12,114 nt of DNA from an uncultured Clostridia bacterium (lineage in GTDB: Bacteria; Bacillota; Clostridia; TANB77; CAG-508). Shown one piece after another: positions 5,155 to 12,114 of the stretch. Position 1 is the stretch's first letter. The number at the start of each line of letters is the position of its first letter. The notes under the pieces are model-generated. The model ran no database searches, was not told where the DNA came from, and was given only the letters and a program-made list of their open reading frames with translations. The position numbers were made by a program, and so were the translations under genes. The stretch lies in contig CAKOVW010000034.1 in the NCBI GenBank assembly GCA_934122125.1, positions 1 to 12,114 of the forward strand, given 5' to 3'.

Positions 5155-6321
5155 ATGAATAATAAATATGATGAAAGAGTTAAAGAACTAATAAAAAAAG
5201 GTTATAATTTGGAACTAATATCTTTTGAATTTGAAATTCCAATAAAACAACTAGAAACATATAAAAAACAAATAATGCAAGAAAAGCAAGCAGTAGAACA
5301 AAATTCTATGAGTAATGATGTAACTCGTAAAAAAATAGAAAATATGATTATAAAATATAATATACTTTTTAAATCTGATGGAAATAAACAAGAACCAAAA
5401 AAAGAACAAGATGAATTAAGTGGAGAAGAAATAGACAGACTTGTACAAAAAATAGAAATACTAATACATAGCGTAGACAGAAAAAGTAGTAGTAATTTGA
5501 AAGCTATTATTAAAACATATATAAGACAATTAGGCGATGCAATTAGTAAAAAAGCTGAAAAAACAAATGATATAGAAGAACTTGAAAGACTTTCTAGAAA
5601 AATTACACCTAAAATATGTAAAGAGAGTGTAATTAGAATGAATGGAATTAAATCACTAATCCAGTCAAAAATATCAAAAATAAAACAAGATGAATTTGTT
5701 AGACAATTAAAAGAAAATGTACCAAAGGAAATTGAACAAGTTGTTGAAGGGGTAGCAGATGGTACACTTGATATTGATATGGCAAATGAAGTAATCAATA
5801 ATGAAGCCAAAAGGAGAGTAGAAAAATCTTCAAAAGGTAAATTTGCATTAACAGAAGAAAGACAAAAAAGACAAATTTTTATGCAAATAAATACGGCATT
5901 AAGAGAAAATGGCGAAAAATATCCTATAAAAGACTTAAAAGTAACAGCTGAAAAATTAGTACAACTCGAAAATCTTGGTCAATTACAATTAGCAGAAATA
6001 ACAGTAAGAAATTCAATTTCTAGAAAAGAATTTGCTACTGCAAAAGCAATTTGTGGTATTTTTGCTTCAAGAGTAAAACCAGATGAATCAAAACATATAG
6101 CATCATTAAGAAAACAAGTAAAATTAGCAGAGCTTGGAGAAATGGCTAAAGGTATGTTAACAAATTGTAAAACATACAGACAACAAGAAGAATATTATAA
6201 CTTGTTGGAAGCTACAATGAAAACAGAAGGTATAAAGCCAAATCAAGTACCAATAGGTAAATTAAGTGATGGCACTGTGATATATTTAGGAAGAGTATGG
6301 AATGAAGAAAAACAACGCTAA
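5155..6321 (+). CDS. Uncharacterised helical protein with HTH-like N-terminus, in operon with smc
   Basis: I do not recognise a named family for this 388-residue protein. Residues 8-40 (starting RVKELIKKGYNLELISFEFE) read like a small helix-turn-helix of the homeodomain-like or resolvase type, with a hydrophobic helix, a Gly turn and a second helix. The remainder is Lys/Glu-rich and predicted mostly helical, with coiled-coil-like stretches around 85-185. A C-terminal unit ends in a short beta-like segment, VPIGKLSDGTVIYLGRVWNE. There is no signal peptide or membrane segment, so it should be cytoplasmic. Its stop is 28 bp ahead of the smc start, with no terminator between them. One promoter at 5056 probably serves both, which suggests a link to chromosome organisation or at least co-regulation. 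It occupies the place rnc usually holds. Codon use is like its neighbours. The start has a weak AAAAGGA site, and no better in-frame start is seen nearby. Confidence 0.85.
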   Translation: MNNKYDERVKELIKKGYNLELISFEFEIPIKQLETYKKQIMQEKQAVEQNSMSNDVTRKKIENMIIKYNILFKSDGNKQEPKKEQDELSGEEIDRLVQKIEILIHSVDRKSSSNLKAIIKTYIRQLGDAISKKAEKTNDIEELERLSRKITPKICKESVIRMNGIKSLIQSKISKIKQDEFVRQLKENVPKEIEQVVEGVADGTLDIDMANEVINNEAKRRVEKSSKGKFALTEERQKRQIFMQINTALRENGEKYPIKDLKVTAEKLVQLENLGQLQLAEITVRNSISRKEFATAKAICGIFASRVKPDESKHIASLRKQVKLAELGEMAKGMLTNCKTYRQQEEYYNLLEATMKTEGIKPNQVPIGKLSDGTVIYLGRVWNEEKQR

Positions 6322-6349
6322 TAAAACTTAAGAAAAGGTGAAGTAACAA

Positions 6350-9300
6350 ATGTATTTAAAAAGAATAGAAATGCAGGGATTTAAGTCTTTTGCAGATAAA
6401 ACAGTATTAGAATTTAAACCAGGAATTACAACAGTAATTGGACCAAATGGTTCTGGAAAAAGTAATATATCAGATGCAATTCGTTGGGTATTAGGAGAGC
6501 AAAGTATGAAGTCTTTAAGAGGTGCAAAATCTGAGGACATCATTTTTGCAGGAACACAAGCAAGAAAATCATTAGGCTTTGCAGAAGTATCAATTGTAAT
6601 TGACAACAATGATAACAAACTTCCTATTGAATACTCAGAGGTAACAGTTACAAGAAAAATATATCGTAGTGGTGAAACAGGTTACTTTATAAACAAAGTT
6701 CCTTGCCGTTTAAAAGATATTTTGGAACTATTTATGGATACAGGTATTGGTAAAGACGGGTATAGCATAATAGGTCAAGGTAAAATTGACGAAATTTTAA
6801 GTAATAAATCAGAAGATAGAAGACACATTTTTGAAGAGGCAGCTGGAATAGTTAAATATAGAACTAGAAAGCAAGAATCAGAGAAAAAACTAGAGCAAAC
6901 AAAATTAAATTTACTTCGTATAAATGATATATTAGCTGAAATTGAAGCAAATATTGAGCCTTTGAAATTGCAATCAGATAAAGCAAAACAATTTTTAGAT
7001 TTAAGAGAAGAACTTAAATCTATTGAGGTTGGGCTATTTATATATAATATTAATACATATAAAGAAAAGCTAGAACAACTTGTAAAAGACGAAGATATTA
7101 TTACTTCTCAAAAAGAAGCGGAAGATAGCAAAATGGAAGTATTACAAGCCTCAAAAGAAGAGCTAAGACAAGTAGTAGATGATATTACAGCACAAATTGA
7201 AAATATGCAAAATATTGGGTTTGAGAGCTCAAATAAAATAGAAAAAATAAATTCTGAAATAGGTATATCAAATGAAAGAATACAAAATAACAGTGCAAAT
7301 AAACAAAGGCTTGAAGATGAAGTATTAGAAGTAAAAAACAGAATAGAAGAACTAAAAGAAGAACAAAAACAAAAATTAGAAAAGAAAACAAATTTAACAT
7401 CTAATAAGCAAAAGTTTGAAAAGGAGTTAGCAGAAAAAGAAGCAGAACTTGCAGAATTAACAAAAAAATTATCTGATAAAGAATTAGAAATAGAAAGCAA
7501 AAAGCAAATTGCACAAGATAATATAGACAAAAAATATGAATTAGCAGCAGAAATAAATACACAAGATGCTAATTACGAAAACTTAGAAAAACGTAAAAAG
7601 CAATTAAAAAATGAAATTGATTCAGTTATATCTGAATTAGATTCTACAAGATATGGAAAAAATGAAATTTCAAGAGGATTTTATGACATAGAAGCAAAGA
7701 GAAATGCAGCAGCTGAAAAGCTAGAAAAAAGTGTTCAAGAAAAAGAGCAAAATATGCAAAAACTAAAACAATATGAAGAAGAAATTTCAAAACTTACATA
7801 TACACAAAGAATGAAACAAGCAAGACATCAATTCTTAATTGAAACTGAAAAAGAAAAAGAAGGATATAATAAAACAGTTAAATCTTTATTAGTAGCATGT
7901 GATAAAGATTCAAGTTTAAATAAAGGAATTCATGGAGTTTTAGCAAATCTAATTTCAGTTGAAAAAGAATATGAAACAGCAATTGAAATGTGTTTAGGAC
8001 AAGCATTGCAAAATGTTGTAACATCAACAGAACAAGATGCTAAAAAAATGATTGAATATTTAAGAACAAACAGCCTAGGTAGAGCATCATTTTTACCAAT
8101 ATCATCTGTTCAAGGTAAAAAGTTAGATAAATTAACTAAAATGGATGGAGTAATTGGAATTGCATCAGATTTAGTAAAATGCAAAAAAGAATATGAGCAA
8201 ATAATTTTAAGTTTATTAGGAAGAACAGTAGTTGTTCAAGATATGGATACAGCTATTGCACTTGCTAAAAAAGATAAATATTCATTTAGAATAGTAACTT
8301 TAAAGGGTGATATTATAAGTTCTAGTGGTTCTATTTCAGGAGGTAGTGTACAAACTAAAACAGTAAATATTTTGGGAAGAAGCAGAGAAATTGAAGAACT
8401 AGAAAAAGAACTTAAGAAATTAGAAAAACAAATTGCTGACAAAACAGTAGAAAAAGAAGAGTATGCATCATCTATTGGAGATAGTATTGAACAAACTGCA
8501 AAACTTGAAAAAGAATTACAAGAAATTGAAATAGTATATGCAACAGAAAAACAAAAAATGGTTGCAGTTGAGGAAAATATTACTCGTTTGGAAAATAGGC
8601 TAGCTAAATTAAAAGAAGAAGTTACACAAACAGAAAAACAAAAAGAGGAAAATAGACTTTTAAAAGAGCAAAAAGAAGCGGAAATACAAACTCTAACACA
8701 ACAAATAGAAGAGTTAAACAAAGTAATAGAGGAATTTGCATTAAATAACAAAGATAATCAAAAATATATTGATGATTTGAATTTTGATATTACTAATTTA
8801 AAAATATCAGTTTCATCTTTTGATGAAAGTGAAAGTTCAATTGAGGAAATGGTAGAAAGAATTTCACAAGATATTAAAAATAATGAGCAAAGCATTGAAA
8901 ACAAAAATCAAAATATATTAGCAATAACTGAAGAAAATACTAAATTAGAACAAACTATTACAGAATATAATGCTCAAATAGAACAAATCAAACAAGAAGT
9001 AACAAATAGTGGAACTAAAGTTGAAGAACTAAAACAAGAAAGAATTGCTAAAAATGAAAAGTTAGTAAATACAGAAAATGAAATTCAAAGTCAATTTTCT
9101 ACATTAGAAAGTTTAAAGGAACAAATTATAAAACTTGATGTTAAGAAAACAAAATTAGAGCAAGACTTACAACAAGTAGTTGAAAGTTTATGGAATGAAT
9201 ATGAACTAACACCAAATAGTACAGAAGAATATCAAAAGCCTAATAATGTAGCAACAGCACAAAAACAAGTAAATAGTTTGCGTAATAAGATAAAAGACTT

Positions 9301-9892
9301 AGGAAGTATAAATATCGATTCTATTGAAGAATATAAAAAGACTAAGGAAAGATATGACTTCATGTCTGAACAACGCTTAGATTTGGAAAATACAGCATCT
9401 AAATTAAGAAAAATTATAGGCGATATGACAACAACAATGCAAAATCAATTTAAAGAAAAATTTGAACTTATAAATAAAAACTTTAATGAAGTATTTACAG
9501 AGTTATTTAATGGTGGAAAAGCAGAGTTAATATTAGAAAATGAAGAGAATATTTTAGAATGTGGAATTGATATTAGAGTTCAACCACCAGGCAAAAAACT
9601 TCAAAATATGATGTTATTATCAGGTGGAGAAAAGGCATTTACAGCAATAGCGCTATTATTTGCAATATTAAAAATAAATCCAGCACCATTCTGTATACTA
9701 GACGAAATTGAGGCAGCATTAGATGATGTTAATGTTTACAGATTTGCAGAATATTTAAAGAAATTCTGCAAACAAACACAATTCTTAGTAATAACACATA
9801 GAAAAGGAACAATGGAAGCAGGAGATTCAGTATATGGTGTAACTATGGAAGAAAACGGAATAAGTAAGCTATTATCAATTAAATTAAAATAA
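6350..9892 (+). CDS. smc: Chromosome segregation ATPase SMC
   Basis: SMC is the core of the bacterial condensin. It dimerises through its hinge, and its ATPase heads with ScpA and ScpB extrude or tether DNA loops to compact and separate origins. The 1180-residue protein has the full architecture. The N-terminal head carries Walker A GPNGSGKSN at 31-39. A long coiled coil runs from about 165. The hinge spans about 520-670 (KGIHGVLANLI to SGSISGGSV), with the second coiled coil to about 1010. The C-terminal head carries the LSGGE signature at 1090-1094, Walker B CILDEIEAALDD with Asp1118/Glu1119, and the VITHRKGTME switch region. Length matches family members of about 1180-1190. AAAGGTG (6334-6340) precedes the ATG. 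The gene is intact, follows the unknown gene closely, and is followed by a terminator rather than ftsY. Confidence 0.98.
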   Translation: MYLKRIEMQGFKSFADKTVLEFKPGITTVIGPNGSGKSNISDAIRWVLGEQSMKSLRGAKSEDIIFAGTQARKSLGFAEVSIVIDNNDNKLPIEYSEVTVTRKIYRSGETGYFINKVPCRLKDILELFMDTGIGKDGYSIIGQGKIDEILSNKSEDRRHIFEEAAGIVKYRTRKQESEKKLEQTKLNLLRINDILAEIEANIEPLKLQSDKAKQFLDLREELKSIEVGLFIYNINTYKEKLEQLVKDEDIITSQKEAEDSKMEVLQASKEELRQVVDDITAQIENMQNIGFESSNKIEKINSEIGISNERIQNNSANKQRLEDEVLEVKNRIEELKEEQKQKLEKKTNLTSNKQKFEKELAEKEAELAELTKKLSDKELEIESKKQIAQDNIDKKYELAAEINTQDANYENLEKRKKQLKNEIDSVISELDSTRYGKNEISRGFYDIEAKRNAAAEKLEKSVQEKEQNMQKLKQYEEEISKLTYTQRMKQARHQFLIETEKEKEGYNKTVKSLLVACDKDSSLNKGIHGVLANLISVEKEYETAIEMCLGQALQNVVTSTEQDAKKMIEYLRTNSLGRASFLPISSVQGKKLDKLTKMDGVIGIASDLVKCKKEYEQIILSLLGRTVVVQDMDTAIALAKKDKYSFRIVTLKGDIISSSGSISGGSVQTKTVNILGRSREIEELEKELKKLEKQIADKTVEKEEYASSIGDSIEQTAKLEKELQEIEIVYATEKQKMVAVEENITRLENRLAKLKEEVTQTEKQKEENRLLKEQKEAEIQTLTQQIEELNKVIEEFALNNKDNQKYIDDLNFDITNLKISVSSFDESESSIEEMVERISQDIKNNEQSIENKNQNILAITEENTKLEQTITEYNAQIEQIKQEVTNSGTKVEELKQERIAKNEKLVNTENEIQSQFSTLESLKEQIIKLDVKKTKLEQDLQQVVESLWNEYELTPNSTEEYQKPNNVATAQKQVNSLRNKIKDLGSINIDSIEEYKKTKERYDFMSEQRLDLENTASKLRKIIGDMTTTMQNQFKEKFELINKNFNEVFTELFNGGKAELILENEENILECGIDIRVQPPGKKLQNMMLLSGGEKAFTAIALLFAILKINPAPFCILDEIEAALDDVNVYRFAEYLKKFCKQTQFLVITHRKGTMEAGDSVYGVTMEENGISKLLSIKLK

Positions 9893-9894
9893 AC

Positions 9895-9935
9895 AAAAAA
9901 AGGATGTCATTTTTCAAAAATGACATCCTTTTTTT
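9895..9935. terminator. Bidirectional terminator between smc and murE
   Basis: Arms 9895-9914 and 9916-9935 are perfectly complementary over 20 bases, with an A-tract on the left and a T-tract on the right, so either strand ends in a GC-containing stem followed by U residues. It lies 3 bp after the smc stop and 6 bp past the end of the convergent murE-like gene, serving both. Confidence 0.92.
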
Positions 9936-9940
9936 AGGTA

Positions 9941-11461
9941 TTATCCTATTTTTTTATTGTATTCTTCTAAGGCTTCTAAGGCATATTGAGTATCTGTCAA
10001 ACAAGGTAAATATTTTTTACCATATTTTTGTCTTGTTTCATTACCTTTTCCAGTAATTAAAATAACACTATTTGGATTATCTAAAATAGCTTCCTTTATA
10101 GCCTCTCCACGGTCCTCAATAATTTTATATTCTCCATGTTCTTTAACAACGTATTCAGCAATTTCCTTGCAAATATCAACAGTTTCTTCTGGACCAGGAT
10201 CTTCAGCTGTTAAGTAACTAACTTTTGAATGAATACCAGAAAGTGTACCTAAATCCCTCCTACGAAGTTGAGCTTTTCCGCCAGGGCAACCAAATACTGT
10301 AATTATATTTTTATCAGGATATTCTTGCTTAGTAGACTCATATAATTTTTGAAAACTTAATTTATTATGAGCGTAATCTACAATAACAATAATATTTCCA
10401 TCTTTACTAACATGTGCTTCCATTCTACCACTTGCTCTAGCAACTTTTAAACCATTATAAATATTTTTAAATGGAATATCTAAAACCATTGCAGTAGCAA
10501 TTGCAGCCAAGGCATTTTCTACATTAAATAAACCAGGCATAGTTAGTAATATTTCTTCATCAAATTTAGCGGTTTTAACTCTAAAAGAAATTGAAGTATG
10601 ACTTAGCTTTTTAATATCATAAGCAAATATATCAGCTCTTTCGTTTTTTGTGCTAAATGTAATAATTCTTTTTGATTTTTGAGCATTTTCTAAAATACGG
10701 TCAATATAGTCTGAGTCTAAATTTACACAAGCATTTTCCACTTGGTTAAAAAACTTTAATTTAGAAGCAAAATAGTCTTCAAAATTAGGGTGCTCAATTG
10801 TACTAATATGGTCCTCAGAAATATTTAAAAATACACCAACTTTATATAAAACATCATGAACTCTATCTAATTTTAATGCTTGGCTACTAACTTCCATAAC
10901 TAAATTTTGCATTTTGCAGTCAACAGCATTTGCAATATGTTCTTGCAAATCAATAGATTCAGGGCTAGTAATTAACGACTCTTTACATTCTTTACCATCA
11001 TAAGTATCAATAGAAGAAACTATTGCAGTATCTGGTAAGTTATGTTCTTTCATATAATCATCTAAAATACTTTTTATATAATAAGCAGTTGTTGATTTTC
11101 CTTTTGTACCAGTAAGACCAATCATATTTATTTTATCAGCTGGAAAATCATAATACATACAAGAAACAGTAGCCAAGGCTTTTCTTATATCATTTACAAC
11201 AATATGAGGAAAATCTGGATCTGTTACATTTTCAGGTTCTGCAATATATGCAGTAGCACCTTTTACAATTGCTTCATTTAAATATTCTGGTTTGTAGTTT
11301 AAACCTTTACAAATATACAAAGTGTTACTAGTAACTTCTTTTGAATTATGTTCTAACCTTTCAATAGAAGTGTTTAATATGGTATCACATAAACACACAT
11401 CTTCTATTAAATTTTCTTTTTTTAAAATATCAATATAATCTTTTAATAAATAACGTTTCAT
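9941..11461 (-). CDS. murE: MurE-like UDP-MurNAc-tripeptide synthetase
   Basis: This Mur ligase is predicted to add the third amino acid (Lys or a diamino acid) to UDP-MurNAc-L-Ala-D-Glu, using ATP, in the cytoplasm. The 506-residue protein has the N-terminal UDP-sugar domain (1-110). The central ATPase domain carries P-loop TGTKGKST at 117-124, VMEVSSQ with Glu190, VGVFLNISEDHISTIEHP and the candidate carbamylated Lys234 in DYFASKLKFF. The C-terminal domain includes ASGRMEA, DYAHN and ITGKGNE. The central block resembles the Lys-adding MurE of streptococci more than the mDAP enzymes. The substrate motif is EDPG (420-423) rather than DNPR. The start is set by AGGAG (complement of 11467-11471), 5 nt upstream. 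It is convergent with smc. It could be the sole MurE or a second paralogue; MurE family is sure, third residue unsure. Confidence 0.9.
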   Translation of the reverse strand: MKRYLLKDYIDILKKENLIEDVCLCDTILNTSIERLEHNSKEVTSNTLYICKGLNYKPEYLNEAIVKGATAYIAEPENVTDPDFPHIVVNDIRKALATVSCMYYDFPADKINMIGLTGTKGKSTTAYYIKSILDDYMKEHNLPDTAIVSSIDTYDGKECKESLITSPESIDLQEHIANAVDCKMQNLVMEVSSQALKLDRVHDVLYKVGVFLNISEDHISTIEHPNFEDYFASKLKFFNQVENACVNLDSDYIDRILENAQKSKRIITFSTKNERADIFAYDIKKLSHTSISFRVKTAKFDEEILLTMPGLFNVENALAAIATAMVLDIPFKNIYNGLKVARASGRMEAHVSKDGNIIVIVDYAHNKLSFQKLYESTKQEYPDKNIITVFGCPGGKAQLRRRDLGTLSGIHSKVSYLTAEDPGPEETVDICKEIAEYVVKEHGEYKIIEDRGEAIKEAILDNPNSVILITGKGNETRQKYGKKYLPCLTDTQYALEALEEYNKKIG

Positions 11462-11489
11462 AAAAGCTCCTTTTATAAATTCTGTTAAT

Positions 11490-11518
11490 ATTTTATATCA
11501 AAAAATAATAAAAATCAA
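11490..11518 (-). promoter_or_regulatory. Promoter for the murE-like gene
   Basis: On the minus strand TTGATT (11518-11513) and TAAAAT (11495-11490) are 17 bp apart. An overlapping alternative -10, TATAAA preceded by TGA, lies two bases upstream. The expected start is about 20 nt ahead of the AAAAGGAG ribosome binding site. Confidence 0.5.
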
Positions 11519-11548
11519 TACTATAGCATAAACCTAGTACAAGCATCA

Positions 11549-11554
11549 TATAAT
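11549..11554 (+). promoter_or_regulatory. Possible -10 box for the P-type ATPase gene
   Basis: A perfect TATAAT lies 18 bp ahead of the AGGAGG of the ATPase gene, in the 122-bp divergent spacer with murE. No good -35 is found 16-19 bp upstream, so this promoter is either weak, activator-dependent or misassigned. Confidence 0.35.
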
Positions 11555-11583
11555 TAACTAAATTAAAACAAAGGAGGATAATT

Positions 11584-12114
11584 ATGTGGTACACAATGTC
11601 TACGAAAGAAGTAGAAAAACAAATGCAAACTAATATTGAATTAGGATTAGATGAAAAGCAAATAGAGGACAAGCAAGTAAAGTTTGGACTGAATAAGCTG
11701 GAAGAAAAAAAGAAAGAGAGTATTTTTATAAAATTTATAAAACAATTTAATGACTTTATGATAATTATATTAATAATTGCTTCAATTATTTCAGCAGTAG
11801 TAGCAAGGCTGGAAGGAAGCAATGATTATTTTGACTCAATTATAATAATTGCAATTGTAGTATTTAATGCAATTATGGGGTTAGTACAAGAAGCAAAGGC
11901 AGAAAAGTCATTAGAAGCACTTAAAAAAATGACTGCACCAACTTGTAAGGTGAAAAGAAATGGAAAGATATGCACCATAAAAAGTGAGCAGGTAGTTCCA
12001 GGAGATATTGTATTACTAGAAGCTGGAAATTATGTTCCAGCAGACTGTAGATTAATTTCAAGTTCAAATTTAAAAATAGAGGAGTCCAGTTTAACAGGTG
12101 AAACAGTACCAGTT
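11584..12114 (+). CDS. Cation-transporting P-type ATPase (calcium-type), N-terminal part, truncated by window end
   Basis: P-type ATPases of this class pump a cation, most often Ca2+, across the cytoplasmic membrane by an aspartyl-phosphate cycle. The first 177 residues are visible and the frame is open at the window end. The N-terminal cation-ATPase domain (1-50) includes GLDEKQIEDKQVKFGLNKL. M1 lies at about 58-75 and M2 at about 84-101, followed by VQEAKAEKSLEALKKM. The actuator domain has PGD at 139-141 and the dephosphorylation motif TGE at 171-173. The DKTGT phosphorylation site, substrate-defining M4-M6 helices and most of the protein are outside the window, so the ion cannot be fixed. 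AGGAGG (11572-11577), 6 nt before the ATG, sets the start. It is divergent from murE. Confidence 0.93.
   Translation, partial: MWYTMSTKEVEKQMQTNIELGLDEKQIEDKQVKFGLNKLEEKKKESIFIKFIKQFNDFMIIILIIASIISAVVARLEGSNDYFDSIIIIAIVVFNAIMGLVQEAKAEKSLEALKKMTAPTCKVKRNGKICTIKSEQVVPGDIVLLEAGNYVPADCRLISSSNLKIEESSLTGETVPV

Noticed and set aside
5202..5810. Minus-strand 202-codon frame opposite the unknown gene
   Set aside because: It is an antisense shadow of a Lys/Glu-rich helical gene, giving Ser/Phe/Ile-rich nonsense with no ribosome binding site.
8236..8751. Minus-strand 171-codon frame opposite smc
   Set aside because: It is antisense to the SMC hinge and coiled coil; the Ser/Phe/Cys-rich translation is typical of the reverse of coiled-coil codons.

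Overview
The window is AT-rich chromosomal DNA. Its gene repertoire, its strong AGGAGG-type ribosome binding sites and its compact intrinsic terminators point to a low-GC Firmicute, most likely a member of the Clostridia. This is inferred from gene content and protein sequence style; no species can be named from sequence alone. All genes are housekeeping: ribosome stalk and L1, phospholipid and fatty-acid initiation, nucleoside salvage, chromosome condensation, cell-wall precursor synthesis and a cation pump. There is no phage, CRISPR, tRNA, rRNA or intact transposase gene.

Layout. 1-306 is the 3' end of rplA (L1). 307-440 is an L10-type leader ending in an intrinsic terminator just before the rplJ ribosome binding site. 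rplJ (441-941) and rplL (1189-1554) follow, separated by an unusual 170-bp GC-richer element with inverted ends. A terminator closes the ribosomal group, and rpoB is not next: a separate promoter drives plsX (1768-2808), followed by acpP (2922-3164) with its own promoter. After the acpP terminator comes a 450-bp gene-free stretch. It holds a 35-bp perfect palindrome, one copy of a repeat shared with the far side of mtaD, and a 237-bp, largely self-complementary MITE-like element. An adenosine-type deaminase gene (mtaD-like, 3615-4904) follows, then a terminator and the second repeat copy. A helical protein of unknown function (5155-6321) lies 28 bp ahead of smc (6350-9892). A bidirectional terminator separates smc from the convergent murE-like gene (9941-11461, minus strand). 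A divergent P-type ATPase gene runs off the window end.

How it fits together. PlsX and ACP act in the same step of acyl-phosphate formation, and L10 and L7/L12 form the ribosomal stalk, so those pairs are functional units. The classic Firmicute orders rplL-rpoB and acpP-rnc-smc-ftsY are both broken here. The repeats sit at or beside those breaks, which suggests rearrangement. The most interesting items are the large palindromic element, the direct repeats bracketing mtaD, the inverted-end element between rplJ and rplL, the unknown gene ahead of smc, and a MurE-like ligase without the Arg of the meso-diaminopimelate signature. I did not find a clearly new multi-gene system; the candidates are these non-coding elements and the smc-linked unknown protein.
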